Assembly: GCA_020830965.2 (NCBI GenBank)
Contig: JACCFC020000001.1
Location: forward strand, 227,361-291,360
Direction of reading: 5' to 3'
DNA from: Neisseriaceae bacterium TC5R-5
GTDB lineage: Bacteria; Pseudomonadota; Gammaproteobacteria; Burkholderiales; Chromobacteriaceae
Length of the DNA stretch: 64,000 nt
This document shows, piece after piece, positions 1-9,177 of this stretch. The stretch's first letter is position 1. Each line of letters opens with the position of its first letter. A program made the translations under genes and the position numbers. The notes under the pieces were generated by a model, which had not been told where the DNA came from, did no database searches, and saw only the letters and a program-made list of their open reading frames with translations.

Positions 1-1
1 C

Positions 2-934
2 ATCCGGGATACGGATCCGGATGTGATTACGCTGGATGTTGAAATGCCACGTATGGATGGCCTGGAGTTTTTAAAGCGCTTAATGCGTTTACGGCCAATA
101 CCGGTATTGATGGTTTCCTCCCGTACTCAGCAAGGATCGGAAATTACCTTAGCCGCGCTGGAATTAGGGGCGGTAGATTTTTTAGCCAAGCCAGAATATG
201 ACGCTCACCATGGCATGGAAGCTTATGCAGAAGAAATCCGTGACAAAATCCGCATGGTGGCCAAAGCACGTTTGAAGCCTGCTAAAACGCTGGCGGCAAA
301 AGCGATCAAGACGATGGTTCCGATCATAAAAGGGACATATCGCAAAAATGCGCTGATTTTTATTGGCGCATCTACCGGTGGCACTGAGGCTATCAAAGAA
401 TTTCTCTGCGGCTTACCTGCAGATTGCCCACCCATTTTAATCGTGCAGCACATGCCGGAAAAATTTACCTATACCTTTGCCGAGCGCCTCAACAGCACTT
501 GCCCGATGCGCGTCAAGGAGGCCGAGGATGGAGAGATAGTGCAGTCGGGTATGGCCTATATTGCCCCCGGTAACTATCACATGCAGATAAAGCCGGGTGG
601 TAGCGGCTATCGTATCGCGCTCAGTCAGCTTGAGCCGGTAAACCGCCACCGGCCGTCGGTGGATGTGTTGTTTGACTCCGCAGCGAAGTATCTGCGTCAG
701 CATGCAGTTGCCGTCATTCTTACCGGCATGGGGCAGGACGGCGCCGCTGGCATGCTCAGAATGCGTACGGCCGGGGCGTGGACGCTGGGGCAGGATGAAG
801 CCAGCTGCGTGGTGTATGGCATGCCGCGAGAAGCGTTTCATCTGGGTGCTGTGGCACGGGAATACCCCTTAAACAGGCTGGCAGGCAAAGTGCTCGAATA
901 CCTGTACGGCAAGACCGAGAAGGCCGTTCAGTGA
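2..934 (+). CDS. cheB: Chemotaxis protein-glutamate methylesterase/glutaminase CheB (5' partial)
   Basis: The gene is already open at the window edge, so the N-terminal part of the receiver domain is missing. What remains begins just before the [10 protein letters not shown] motif, whose first Asp is the CheB phosphoacceptor site. A linker of about 50 residues precedes the methylesterase domain. The expected catalytic residues are visible: Ser in GASTGGTEA, His in VQHMPEKF and Asp in MGQDGAAGM. CheB demethylates and deamidates chemoreceptor glutamates when phosphorylated by CheA, giving adaptation in chemotaxis. Its TGA stop overlaps the GTG start of cheD (GTGA), so the two are translationally coupled. 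The rest of the cluster presumably lies upstream of the window. Confidence 0.96.
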   Translation: MRDTDPDVITLDVEMPRMDGLEFLKRLMRLRPIPVLMVSSRTQQGSEITLAALELGAVDFLAKPEYDAHHGMEAYAEEIRDKIRMVAKARLKPAKTLAAKAIKTMVPIIKGTYRKNALIFIGASTGGTEAIKEFLCGLPADCPPILIVQHMPEKFTYTFAERLNSTCPMRVKEAEDGEIVQSGMAYIAPGNYHMQIKPGGSGYRIALSQLEPVNRHRPSVDVLFDSAAKYLRQHAVAVILTGMGQDGAAGMLRMRTAGAWTLGQDEASCVVYGMPREAFHLGAVAREYPLNRLAGKVLEYLYGKTEKAVQ

Positions 935-1533
935 ACAGTCCCATTCAGATGAGTGATCACCACTATTTTGATCGGCAATTTCAGTTGGCGGCGGTCAAGA
1001 TATTTCCCGGAGAGTTTCATGCTACCAATCAATCCAGATTATTGGTGACCCTGCTCGGTTCCTGTGTGGCGGTATGTCTATGCGATAAGGTGGCCAAAGT
1101 AGCGGGTATGAATCACTTTTTGCTGCCCGAAGGGACCATCGATTTACAAGATGCATCTGCTGCACGTTTTGGTGTGCATGCGATGGAGCTGCTGATTACG
1201 GATATGCAAAAACTGGGGGCTATGCGTCATCGCTTGGAAGCCAAAGTATTTGGTGCGGGCAATGTGCTGGCAGGGATGTCTATGCTCAATATCGGAGAAC
1301 GTAATGTAGCGTTTATTCACCGTTATCTGAGTGATGAGCATATTCCGGTATTGGCCGAAGATTTATTGGGTAACTATGCGCGTAAAGTCTGTTTTTTTAC
1401 TGAGTCAGGCAAAGTGTTGATTAAAAAACTGAAACGCACTCGCACCGCAGTGAGCGAAGAAACGCACTATCGTCAAAAATTGCAAAATTCTGGTGGCAAA
1501 GACCACGGCGGAGAAATTGAGTTGTTTTTGTAA
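931..1533 (+). CDS. cheD: Chemoreceptor glutamine deamidase CheD
   Basis: This 200-residue protein has the CheD signature [12 protein letters not shown], which holds the catalytic Cys, followed by the conserved His in GMNHFLLP. CheD deamidates specific glutamines of chemoreceptors to glutamates and in some species interacts with CheC or CheY. The gene starts with GTG, overlapping the end of cheB by 4 bases. A charged, Lys/Arg-rich tail of about 40 residues follows the core domain. The next gene is a chemoreceptor, which fits a chemotaxis operon. No terminator separates cheD from the receptor gene, but the 138-base gap could hold a separate promoter. Confidence 0.95.
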   Translation: MNSPIQMSDHHYFDRQFQLAAVKIFPGEFHATNQSRLLVTLLGSCVAVCLCDKVAKVAGMNHFLLPEGTIDLQDASAARFGVHAMELLITDMQKLGAMRHRLEAKVFGAGNVLAGMSMLNIGERNVAFIHRYLSDEHIPVLAEDLLGNYARKVCFFTESGKVLIKKLKRTRTAVSEETHYRQKLQNSGGKDHGGEIELFL

Positions 1534-1671
1534 AAGTGAAGGCTTTGTTATACAACTTAAGTAATACGACATCATTGTGTTATTTGCAGAGAGTTGATTA
1601 ACTTTTTAGATTAAGCCTGGCAAATAGGTAGCTCACAAGCGCTTTGCGCCTTGTAAAATAAGGGAAACGGT

Positions 1672-3678
1672 ATGAAGCAACTGTCGATTAGGCAATTAAT
1701 GGTAATAAGCGCTCTGCTGGTTGTTATACCGCTTTCCATCGGTAGCGTAGTTGTCATTTTGGGCGACTCAGCTTTGCGTGAAGCCGAATCTCAGCAACAA
1801 AGTCTGGAAGAGGCTAACCGAGCCTTTAAAGATGTTCGTTACAATCTGGTGCAAATTCAGCAGTTTTTGACCGATGCGGCAGCGACAGGCAATACGGCAG
1901 AGGATTATAAAGAGGCAGATGCCAACAGGCTTGAGGCCTATGGGCATCTGGATAGGCTGGCAGTATTGCTGCCCAAGGAAGCCGAGTTTATTCAAGCAGT
2001 CAAAGCCCAGATTAATCAGATGTATCAAATTGGGCAAAAAATGGTTGAGGTCTACATACATCAGGGACGTGATGCAGGTAATCTCATCATGCAGTCCCCT
2101 AATGGGGGCTTCGATAGTATTACCGAGGCGCTTGATAAAAAGTTGAATACTATTGCCGGTACATTAGCAAAGAGCTCGAATGATGCGAGCCTTGAACAGC
2201 GGGCAATGTTACGCAATACCTTTATTATCAATATCACTGTGGTTATGGTTGCTATTTTGCTGGTGTTATTTGGTAATTTTTATGTGTATCGTCAATTGGT
2301 ACGTATCCTGGGTGGGGAGCCTGGCTATGCCAAGGATGTTGCCAGCAGCATTGCCGATGGCGATTTATCGTTGACGGTGCAGAATCGCTCATCGGATGGT
2401 AGTAATAGCCTGCTGGGGGTCATGCGGATAATGTCTGATAAGCTCGCCGGCTATTTACGGCAGATTGATGCTGAGACCAAGCAGATGGCGCAGTCTTCCT
2501 ATCAGATTTCTGATATCTCGCAAAATATCGCTTCCAGATCACAGCGTGAGCAAGATCATTCCAATGAAGTAAGACAAGCGACATCAGATCTGTCACACAC
2601 TGCAGAATCAGTACGTAGTATTGCTCAGAAGGTGAGTGAGCATGCTGACCAGGCACGTAACAGCGCACAGTTGAGTATGGTCACCATGCGTAGCAATATC
2701 GAGGAAATGGGCCATGCGGTTACTGAGGCACTCAGTGCAGAAGCCAAGATTATTTCCTTGGGCGAAGCTAATCAGAAAATCCAGGTAATTACCCAAACTA
2801 TCGCCACTATTACCGAACAAACCAATTTGTTGGCACTGAATGCTGCGATTGAAGCGGCTAGGGCCGGTGAACACGGGCGTGGTTTTGCTGTGGTCGCCGA
2901 TGAAGTGCGCAAACTGGCGCAGCATGCCGGGAAAGCGACTGATGAAATTACCAGCATTATTGGTAACCTCAACAAGTTGGTACAAGAAAATACCCAAGCG
3001 GTACAAGGTATTATCCGACGGACGCGAGCTGGCATGGATACTGCCGGACAGGCGAATGAATCCATCGCTACATTAGTGACCGATATCGATAATAATGTGG
3101 CCGCTGCGCATCAGATCAGCGAGGTCAGTGGGCAGCAAATGGAAAAACTGGCCAATCTACAGGCCCAGTTGGAAACACTGCTGACAACGCTGGAAGATAA
3201 TGCTCTAAAAGTACACACGACAGGCGCGATCAGCCAAGATCTTTACCGTGTCACTGAGCAATTACGCGGCATCATGAAGCAGTTTAAGTTTGACCCTAAT
3301 TGGGAAGTGGATGTCAGTGATAACGAGTTGCGCAAAGCGCCAAGGGTGAAGAAGAATCTGCTGGTACAGGTGGTGGAAGGCTTGAAAGTGCGTGATACCA
3401 TTACGGTAGACTTCAGCATGACAGGTTTGCAACTACGTGTGCCGATGGCCTTACAGGCTAAGGATAATGGCTCTATGTCGCTGCGCTTACAAGTGCCTCA
3501 TGACTCAATCGAAGCGTACACTCAGCAGGTGCCGCTTGAAATCGGCGGTAAGGTGCTCTGGCTACGTGAAACTGATGAGGGTGTACTGTATGGTGTCGAG
3601 TTTAATGCGATGAACACCAAGCAGCGTGAGCAGTTAGAACAATGCTTTGCCTTTTATAGTCAGAGTCCAAAATATTAA
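1672..3678 (+). CDS. Methyl-accepting chemotaxis protein with C-terminal PilZ domain
   Basis: A 668-residue inner-membrane receptor. Transmembrane segments lie at about residues 8-30 and 185-207 and enclose a helical periplasmic sensor. A HAMP-like linker and a long coiled-coil signalling domain (about 260-540) follow; the hairpin tip contains [19 protein letters not shown], typical of the CheA/CheW-binding tip. After the signalling domain the protein continues into a PilZ domain (about 550-660). It has both c-di-GMP binding motifs: an RxxxR (RKAPR) and a DxSxxG (DFSMTG). The receptor could therefore link c-di-GMP level to chemotaxis output. It lies downstream of cheBD, has a good ribosome binding site (AAGGGAAA), and is followed by a strong terminator. 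The ligand cannot be read from the sequence. Confidence 0.93.
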   Translation: MKQLSIRQLMVISALLVVIPLSIGSVVVILGDSALREAESQQQSLEEANRAFKDVRYNLVQIQQFLTDAAATGNTAEDYKEADANRLEAYGHLDRLAVLLPKEAEFIQAVKAQINQMYQIGQKMVEVYIHQGRDAGNLIMQSPNGGFDSITEALDKKLNTIAGTLAKSSNDASLEQRAMLRNTFIINITVVMVAILLVLFGNFYVYRQLVRILGGEPGYAKDVASSIADGDLSLTVQNRSSDGSNSLLGVMRIMSDKLAGYLRQIDAETKQMAQSSYQISDISQNIASRSQREQDHSNEVRQATSDLSHTAESVRSIAQKVSEHADQARNSAQLSMVTMRSNIEEMGHAVTEALSAEAKIISLGEANQKIQVITQTIATITEQTNLLALNAAIEAARAGEHGRGFAVVADEVRKLAQHAGKATDEITSIIGNLNKLVQENTQAVQGIIRRTRAGMDTAGQANESIATLVTDIDNNVAAAHQISEVSGQQMEKLANLQAQLETLLTTLEDNALKVHTTGAISQDLYRVTEQLRGIMKQFKFDPNWEVDVSDNELRKAPRVKKNLLVQVVEGLKVRDTITVDFSMTGLQLRVPMALQAKDNGSMSLRLQVPHDSIEAYTQQVPLEIGGKVLWLRETDEGVLYGVEFNAMNTKQREQLEQCFAFYSQSPKY

Positions 3679-3706
3679 CGGCAGATTTTGTTTTGGCCCT
3701 AATCAC

Positions 3707-3740
3707 AACAGGCCGCCAGTGAAGTTACTGGCGGCCTGTT
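3707..3740. terminator. Bidirectional Rho-independent terminator
   Basis: A perfect 14-bp stem (AACAGGCCGCCAGT and its complement) with a 6-base loop lies between two convergent genes, the chemoreceptor and the DUF945 gene. No long T-run follows on the plus strand, but the stem is very stable and its position suits both transcripts. Confidence 0.75.
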
Positions 3741-3764
3741 AGTTTATCCGTAGCAGCGTGCTTA

Positions 3765-5357
3765 TTATTTGCTACTGACTGGTGCACTGCTTTGGCTTGG
3801 CGAGATAGCTTCTATCTCCTCTTCCTCCCAAGGCAGGGTGACTCTTTTCCTGTTGACCTGCAAAATGCCGGCGCGGTAGAGCAGCGAAGTACGCAGTTGG
3901 CCCTGCTCCTCTTCGATGTATTGCTCGTCTTTCCACTGAGATAGTTGACTATCTAGTAAGCTTTTAATCAAGCTTTCTACCTCGCGCATATTGGGTTGCT
4001 CTTCTGCGCTTTCATCAACTGCAAACAGACTCCGCGCCTGCATCACGACCAAGTTTTCCAGTGTCTGACGCGGCAAGCTAACCTTGGCATCAATCTCCAG
4101 ACGTTTTGAGAGTGCCGAGATATTGTTCAGATCACTAGGTATTAGCCCCTTGATTCCCAAGCTACCTTGCAAGGTGATATCCCCGCTCGGTGTTTTCAGG
4201 AAAAAATCATTGATTAATAATTTAGGGTTGTTCTCTAGAAGAGGAACAATATTCTTTTTGATCGTATCAATATATTGTTTGCGTAATACGACTGGATCGA
4301 CCCCTTCGAAGGGAATCTGGTTAATCGCATTTTTCAGTTTGATAAACGACGGACTGTGGATATGACTGGCGGAAACATCCAGGCGCATCGGGCCGTAGCG
4401 GTTGTCGTTAAGCGTGAACTCAGCAAAGTTAATCTTGCCACGAGCATTGCTAAACTCATCTTGTTCGCTGGTGACCGTCTGATAACTGAATTTTTTGAGT
4501 GTTACTGTTGATGGTTTCAATTCGCCAGATGGATTGATGAATTCACCAATGCGTACTCGGGTCATCAGATAAATCAATTCACTGAGCTTGATGCTATAGG
4601 GAATGTGCTCGCGTGAGCTCAGTTGGATATTGTCGATGGAGAGTTCGGACGTACCCAAGCCGATACCGCTATTACCAGGGCGGATATCAGAAATATAACG
4701 TACGCCATTGAAGGTAACACTGCCCTTGCTGGCGGCTTCCAGTAGAAAGCCGGGTGATAGCGCTTCGCTTTTATACTCTTTGTAACCTTTGGCGTAATCC
4801 AGATTAAAGCTAAAGCCCTGCCATTTCATCTTTACGCCAGACAAGGCCTCCTCGTAATCAAAAGCAGGAACATTAACATTAAGAACGCCGCCCCCCCCAA
4901 ACCCTAAATGGTTAGTAATAGTAATGGGTTCTTTATCGCCAAAAAAACTGCTGAGTGTTTTACGAGTGCTATCACTCATACTGAACTCAGTGCGTACCAA
5001 GGCGCGTCCTGGACGGAAGTTAAAGCTGGTAATGCCAGGTAAAGGACCGTGCTGAATGTGATTAGTGAACTTGATGGTGTTATTGAGCAGCGGCTTGACG
5101 TTGTCTGGCAACATATTCTCATAGGGGCCAGAAAGCTTGCGGTTAAAAACCAGCTCAGTCGTTTCTGTTGAGGAGAGCCAGCCCCGTTCATAAGTGTGCG
5201 ATTTCACCTTAAATAAGGGCAGCTCTGCCAGCATCTTGTGCTGTTCCTGCAGGGTTTCTTCTGTTTTGATGCCAGCCCATAGGGTGGCACATCCATAGAG
5301 TATAAAGAGACCACCCAAGGTGGCGCTGGCAATGATTAGGCGGCGATTTGGCAACAC
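3765..5357 (-). CDS. DUF945 (YdgA-like) family protein
   Basis: A 530-residue protein resembling the YdgA/DUF945 family of envelope proteins of unknown molecular function. It begins with one hydrophobic segment (about residues 8-27) that acts as an anchor or uncleaved signal; a Cys at about position 23 preceded by LYG is a poor lipobox, so lipidation is doubtful. The rest is a long beta-rich periplasmic region with YdgA-like blocks such as YERGWLSS and a conserved C-terminal third. The start is a GTG with a weak ribosome binding site. A run of eight C (4891-4898) lies inside the gene and encodes part of a Gly stretch; the frame is intact here. It is transcribed alone, convergent to the chemoreceptor gene. 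Confidence 0.82.
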   Translation of the reverse strand: MLPNRRLIIASATLGGLFILYGCATLWAGIKTEETLQEQHKMLAELPLFKVKSHTYERGWLSSTETTELVFNRKLSGPYENMLPDNVKPLLNNTIKFTNHIQHGPLPGITSFNFRPGRALVRTEFSMSDSTRKTLSSFFGDKEPITITNHLGFGGGGVLNVNVPAFDYEEALSGVKMKWQGFSFNLDYAKGYKEYKSEALSPGFLLEAASKGSVTFNGVRYISDIRPGNSGIGLGTSELSIDNIQLSSREHIPYSIKLSELIYLMTRVRIGEFINPSGELKPSTVTLKKFSYQTVTSEQDEFSNARGKINFAEFTLNDNRYGPMRLDVSASHIHSPSFIKLKNAINQIPFEGVDPVVLRKQYIDTIKKNIVPLLENNPKLLINDFFLKTPSGDITLQGSLGIKGLIPSDLNNISALSKRLEIDAKVSLPRQTLENLVVMQARSLFAVDESAEEQPNMREVESLIKSLLDSQLSQWKDEQYIEEEQGQLRTSLLYRAGILQVNRKRVTLPWEEEEIEAISPSQSSAPVSSK

Positions 5358-5531
5358 GAGCGCTTTTTCTTAACTGGATAGGAAATGGGGTCTATAGTAC
5401 ACCAAGCCTAAGAGAATGCGTTACTTAGCCTTTTGCGATCAAACAAGTATCGTATCAAATCGGCCTGACATTCAGTTCGGGGCTTGTATATAATCCCGCT
5501 TTCTTTCAGTTTTATGAGGTGCAGTTAGTAC

Positions 5532-6713
5532 ATGGAATGGCTAAACGGTGTGCTTAATCTCCCTTGGTGGGGCAATATTGTAGCGGCTTTGATTTTGACC
5601 CATATCACCATTGCGGCAGTGACTATCTATTTGCATCGGCACCAGGCGCATCGCGCTTTAGATCTACATCCCCTTCCCAGTCATTTTTTCCGCTTCTGGC
5701 TTTGGTTGACTACCGGCATGGTGACTAAGGAATGGGCCGCCATCCATCGTAAGCACCATGCCCGTTGTGAAACACTGGAAGACCCGCATAGCCCGCAAGT
5801 TTTGGGAATTCGCAAAGTATTGTGGCAGGGCGCAGAGCTATACCGTAGCGCATGTAAAGATCAGTCCATCATGGATAAGTTTGGTCACGGTACACCGGAT
5901 GACTGGCTGGAACGCAATATTTACTCCCGACACAATGCCAAAGGTATTGTGCTGATGCTGATCATTGATTTGATACTGTTCGGGCCGATTGGGCTAACTA
6001 TCTGGGCGGTACAAATGGTCTGGATTCCGTTTTGGGCCGCCGGCGTGATCAATGGTTTGGGCCATTTCTGGGGCTATCGTAATTTTGAGAATGAAGACGC
6101 CTCCACCAATCTTGTGCCTTGGGGGATATTGGTGGGTGGTGAAGAGCTGCATAACAATCACCATACTTTTGGTACCTCGGCCAAGTTATCTTATAAATGG
6201 TATGAATTTGATATTGGCTGGATGTATATCCGCATTCTGGAAATAATCGGCTTAGCCAAGGTACGTAGAGTGGCACCGCGTTTAGCGGCCGATGCATCAC
6301 GGCAACAGTTGGATTTAGAGCACTTGCAGGCCATTATTTCCAACCGCTATGCCATTGCCGCACGTTATGCGCGTGAGTTGAAAGAGGTCTATCGGAGTGA
6401 GCTGGATAAAGTTCAGCTGGCTAATTTTGCTAGCAATAGGCTCAGTTACAAAATGAAAATATGGCTGAAGCAGGATGCTAAAGACACCCCGGCCACCGAG
6501 CGAGAGCAATTAGCGACCTTACTGGAACAAAGTCAGGTGCTGGCGACCATTTATAGAATGCGTCAGGAACTTACTCGGCTATGGGAGCGTTCTAGTCTGA
6601 GTCGCGAACAGTTGCTGCGCGAGTTGCAAGACTGGTGTAACCGGGCAGAGACCTCAGGTATTGCCGCCTTGCAGCGCTTCTCACAAAGCTTACGGCACAC
6701 GGCCATTGTTTAA
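5532..6713 (+). CDS. desA: DesA-type fatty acid desaturase (acyl desaturase)
   Basis: An integral-membrane di-iron desaturase of 393 residues that would introduce a double bond into membrane-lipid acyl chains or acyl-CoA. The three histidine boxes are present: HRHQAH near residue 35, HRKHH near residue 75 and HNNHH near residue 205. Hydrophobic segments surround them (about 10-30 and 135-180). The last 140 residues form a charged helical region rich in Arg, Glu and Gln, whose end resembles the C-terminus of some DDE transposases; this extension is a normal part of the approximately 394-residue Pseudomonas DesA type. The gene stands alone, with about 170 bases upstream and its own terminator. 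Confidence 0.92.
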   Translation: MEWLNGVLNLPWWGNIVAALILTHITIAAVTIYLHRHQAHRALDLHPLPSHFFRFWLWLTTGMVTKEWAAIHRKHHARCETLEDPHSPQVLGIRKVLWQGAELYRSACKDQSIMDKFGHGTPDDWLERNIYSRHNAKGIVLMLIIDLILFGPIGLTIWAVQMVWIPFWAAGVINGLGHFWGYRNFENEDASTNLVPWGILVGGEELHNNHHTFGTSAKLSYKWYEFDIGWMYIRILEIIGLAKVRRVAPRLAADASRQQLDLEHLQAIISNRYAIAARYARELKEVYRSELDKVQLANFASNRLSYKMKIWLKQDAKDTPATEREQLATLLEQSQVLATIYRMRQELTRLWERSSLSREQLLRELQDWCNRAETSGIAALQRFSQSLRHTAIV

Positions 6714-6735
6714 GCACAACAGGTGAAGTTTGATT

Positions 6736-6765
6736 AAAAAGCCCGCTAATGATTGCGGGCTTTTT
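6736..6765 (+). terminator. Rho-independent terminator of desA
   Basis: AAAAAGCCCGC and GCGGGCTTTTT form a perfect stem with an 8-base loop and a T-run on the plus strand, 22 bases after the desA stop. The symmetrical A-run means it could also work on the minus strand. Confidence 0.88.
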
Positions 6766-6880
6766 AATTCGTTATATGTCCGTAGATATTCTTACGGGTT
6801 TTTCTTAATGTGGCGCTGGGCGTTTAACGGTAAAATTAACCGCTTTTTTGACACAGAATTTATTTTTAGGAGTCACCTGA

Positions 6881-7228
6881 ATGAGTATTTATCGCCACAA
6901 GCAGGGCGCTCGCATGGCTGAGGCAGTTGTCGCTAACGGTTTGATTTTCTTGGCCGGCCAAGTCGCTAATAATCCTGCTGCGGATGCCAAGGCGCAAACA
7001 GAAGATGTGTTGGCGCAAATTGATAGCTTACTGGCCGAGCTAGATTCGGATAAGACCAAAATTGTAGACGTCACCGTATTTTTGGCCAACCTGGCTGATT
7101 TTGATGCGATGAATGCGGCGTGGGATGCCTGGGTGCCCGCAGGTCATGTACCAGCACGGGCAACAGTAGAGGCGAAACTAGCTAAGCCTGAATGGAAAGT
7201 TGAAATCAAGCTGATAGCCAGTCATTAG
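6881..7228 (+). CDS. RidA/YjgF family protein (enamine/imine deaminase-like)
   Basis: A 115-residue cytoplasmic protein of the RidA/YER057c/UK114 family, with family blocks VVANGLIFLAGQVA near the N-terminus and a ...ARATVEAKLA... strand near the C-terminus; that Arg is the substrate-carboxylate-binding Arg of active RidA proteins. Such proteins hydrolyse reactive enamines and imines made by PLP enzymes. The sequence is closer to the divergent Rid subgroups than to archetypal RidA, so the substrate is uncertain. An AGGAG lies 8 bases before the ATG. It is monocistronic and convergent with miaA. Confidence 0.88.
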   Translation: MSIYRHKQGARMAEAVVANGLIFLAGQVANNPAADAKAQTEDVLAQIDSLLAELDSDKTKIVDVTVFLANLADFDAMNAAWDAWVPAGHVPARATVEAKLAKPEWKVEIKLIASH

Positions 7229-7255
7229 TTGAATGGTGAAGTTGCCATGCCAACC

Positions 7256-7287
7256 GCCCCTGCCCTTGAAACGGCGTGGGGCTTTTT
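7256..7287. terminator. Probable terminator between the RidA gene and miaA
   Basis: GCCCC and GGGGC, extended by an imperfect TGCC/GGCG pairing, form a stem followed by TTTTT on the plus strand. It lies between convergent genes and touches the miaA stop codon. Confidence 0.55.
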
Positions 7288-8263
7288 AATAATTACCCTC
7301 AAAGCGTAGCCCCGCCGGGAATGGTTTGCCTGCCAGATAGCTATCAACAGCCTGACAGAGCTGCTCGGCTAACCCAGTTTGCTGCGCATTAATTGTGATC
7401 AAATCCAAGCTACGCATCCAGGTGAGTTGCCGCTTGGCCAGTTGGCGGGTAGCCGCCAGACCTTTGGCGATAAATTCGTCATAACTGCACTGCCCGTTTT
7501 GAAACTCCCAAGCCTGACGGTAACCAACGCAGCGCATAGAAGGTAAGTGGGGATTGAGTGTCGAGTAAAGCTTGCGTAATTGGCTAAGCTCGTCTAAAAA
7601 ACCTTGCTGGAGCATGCTGTCAAAGCGTTGTGCAATGCGTTGATGCAACCAAGGGCGTTCGGCAGGGACCAAGCCTAGCGCCAGTAACTGAAAGTGCTTG
7701 CCAGTGGGCTTTTTGTGGGCAATGAGCTCAGACATAGGCTTGCCACTGAGTAGGCATATCTCTAAGGCTCGGTGAATACGTTGTGAGTCGTTTGGATTAA
7801 GCCGTGCTGCTGTAGCAGGGTCTAACTCGACTAATTTGGCATGCATGGCTGGCCAACCATGCAGCTGGGCTTCCTCGTCGAGCTGAATACGCAGAGTTGC
7901 GTCAGCTTGCGGTAGCTCAGATAGCCCTTCTAGTAGCGCTTTGTAGTACAGCATGGTACCGCCGACCAGCAAAGGAATACGATTTCGGGCATGAATTTCG
8001 TCAATGAGTCGATTGGCATCGTGCTGGAACTGTGCGGCGGAGTAAGTTTGTAGTGGATTAATAATATTGATCAGATGATGGGGGCACGCGGCCATTTCTG
8101 TTGCTGTTGGTTTCGCTGTACCAATATCCATCTGTTGGTAAACCAAAGCAGAGTCGACACTAATAATTTCAAGCGGAAAATGCTTAGCCAGTTGCAGGGC
8201 TAAGCCAGTTTTGCCGGAGGCGGTGGGGCCAAGCAGCGCAATCACATCAGGGCAGGGATTCAT
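7286..8263 (-). CDS. miaA: tRNA dimethylallyltransferase MiaA
   Basis: A 325-residue enzyme that transfers a dimethylallyl group to N6 of A37 in tRNAs reading UNN codons. The N-terminal P-loop GPTASGKT (about residues 12-19), the family blocks [18 protein letters not shown] and [16 protein letters not shown], and the tRNA-binding region with [12 protein letters not shown] near the C-terminus are all present. Length is normal for the family. In many betaproteobacteria miaA lies beside mutL or hfq; here neither neighbour is present and rppH lies divergently upstream. Confidence 0.97.
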   Translation of the reverse strand: MNPCPDVIALLGPTASGKTGLALQLAKHFPLEIISVDSALVYQQMDIGTAKPTATEMAACPHHLINIINPLQTYSAAQFQHDANRLIDEIHARNRIPLLVGGTMLYYKALLEGLSELPQADATLRIQLDEEAQLHGWPAMHAKLVELDPATAARLNPNDSQRIHRALEICLLSGKPMSELIAHKKPTGKHFQLLALGLVPAERPWLHQRIAQRFDSMLQQGFLDELSQLRKLYSTLNPHLPSMRCVGYRQAWEFQNGQCSYDEFIAKGLAATRQLAKRQLTWMRSLDLITINAQQTGLAEQLCQAVDSYLAGKPFPAGLRFEGNY

Positions 8264-8350
8264 GCTTAATGGGTTTGAAAATTGGTGTGAGATTGTCTCA
8301 TAGTCGTTGTGGAAGGGGTATGCCTACTTGGGTCACTAGGCAAGCTAGGG

Positions 8351-8386
8351 CTACTTGTGATCATTGTTTGATCACATGGCAAGTAG
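8351..8386. repeat. Nested inverted repeat upstream of rppH
   Basis: An 8-bp perfect palindrome arm pair (TGTGATCA, TTGTT, TGATCACA at 8356-8376) is nested in a further CTACTTG/CAAGTAG pair. It lies 50 bases before the rppH start and about 90 bases before miaA, in the divergent promoter region. It could be an operator or a 5'-UTR hairpin. The half-site spacing does not fit CRP. The function is unknown. Confidence 0.4.
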
Positions 8387-8435
8387 GGGGGAAATGTGCA
8401 AAAATTCGTGTAACTAGACGAAATGTAGGTTTACC

Positions 8436-8957
8436 ATGCTGGATCGGGACGGATACCGCCCCAATGTTGGGATCATCCTCATCAATAGCAAAAATGAGGT
8501 GTTCTGGGGCAAACGGGTGCGAGAACATTCATGGCAGTTTCCACAAGGGGGCATCAAACCTGGCGAAAGCCCAGAGGCTGCCATGTACCGTGAATTATTG
8601 GAGGAGGTGGGTTTGCTGCCGCAACATGTCAAAATCTTGGGTCGAACCCGTGACTGGATGCGGTACGAAGTGCCTAGCCACTGGGTACGCCGTGAGTGGC
8701 GAGGTAGTTATAAAGGGCAGAAACAAATCTGGTTCTTGTTAAAGCTGGTAGGACGGGAATGTGATGTTTGTCTGCGGGCTAGCACTCACCCAGAGTTTGA
8801 CGGTTGGCGCTGGAACAATTACTGGGCACCTATTGACGCGGTTATTGAATTTAAGCGCGAGGTGTATGAGCGTGCCTTAGCTGAGCTGTCGCGTTTTTTG
8901 CGGGGAGTAGAATCACGCGAGGTGTATTTGGCCCGTCAGCAGGATGAGTCCGAGTGA
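8436..8957 (+). CDS. rppH: RNA pyrophosphohydrolase RppH
   Basis: A 173-residue Nudix hydrolase. It starts with the RppH-type N-terminus [15 protein letters not shown] and carries the Nudix box [22 protein letters not shown] at about residues 38-59 (G5xE7REUxEExGU). RppH removes pyrophosphate from the 5' end of transcripts and so starts RNase E-dependent decay. The QFPQGG motif before the Nudix box and DWMRYEVP after it are typical. The length agrees with betaproteobacterial RppH. It is divergent to miaA across a 170-base gap that holds the nested inverted repeat. Confidence 0.96.
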   Translation: MLDRDGYRPNVGIILINSKNEVFWGKRVREHSWQFPQGGIKPGESPEAAMYRELLEEVGLLPQHVKILGRTRDWMRYEVPSHWVRREWRGSYKGQKQIWFLLKLVGRECDVCLRASTHPEFDGWRWNNYWAPIDAVIEFKREVYERALAELSRFLRGVESREVYLARQQDESE

Positions 8958-8976
8958 AGTTGTGTTACTGCTAAGA

Positions 8977-9084
8977 GCCGCTAACAAAACCTCTGATCCA
9001 GCGTTGCGCCTCCTTCCCGTACTCCTTGTACTGTCTGCGTCGGCGCGCCTCGGCTCAGGTATTCTTCGAGGTTTTGTTAGCGGC
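8977..9084. repeat. MITE-like intergenic element with 17-bp perfect terminal inverted repeats
   Basis: GCCGCTAACAAAACCTC (8977-8993) and its exact complement (9068-9084) enclose a 74-base GC-rich core, which differs visibly from the surrounding DNA. The unit lies between rppH and parE and has no coding potential. From memory, similar GTTTTGTTAGCGG-ended blocks recur between genes in beta- and gammaproteobacteria, so this may be a dispersed non-autonomous repeat. Only one copy occurs in the window. As RNA it would fold into a long hairpin and could act as a transcript end for rppH. Confidence 0.6.
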
Positions 9085-9177
9085 GCTAAGTAGCCATTTC
9101 AAATTTAACAGCGGGCACCAGTCCGCTGTCCTTTTTTCAGGCATCAGCCTAGAGCGGTCAGTGAGCTAAAACTAAAC

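Noticed and set aside
8356..8376. TGTGA...TCACA resembling a CRP site upstream of rppH
   Set aside because: The two halves are 11 bases apart instead of 6, so it does not fit the CRP consensus. Kept only as an inverted repeat.
8269..8742. A 157-codon plus-strand frame overlapping rppH
   Set aside because: It overlaps the well-supported rppH frame, is rich in Cys and Arg in a random manner, and has no ribosome binding site.
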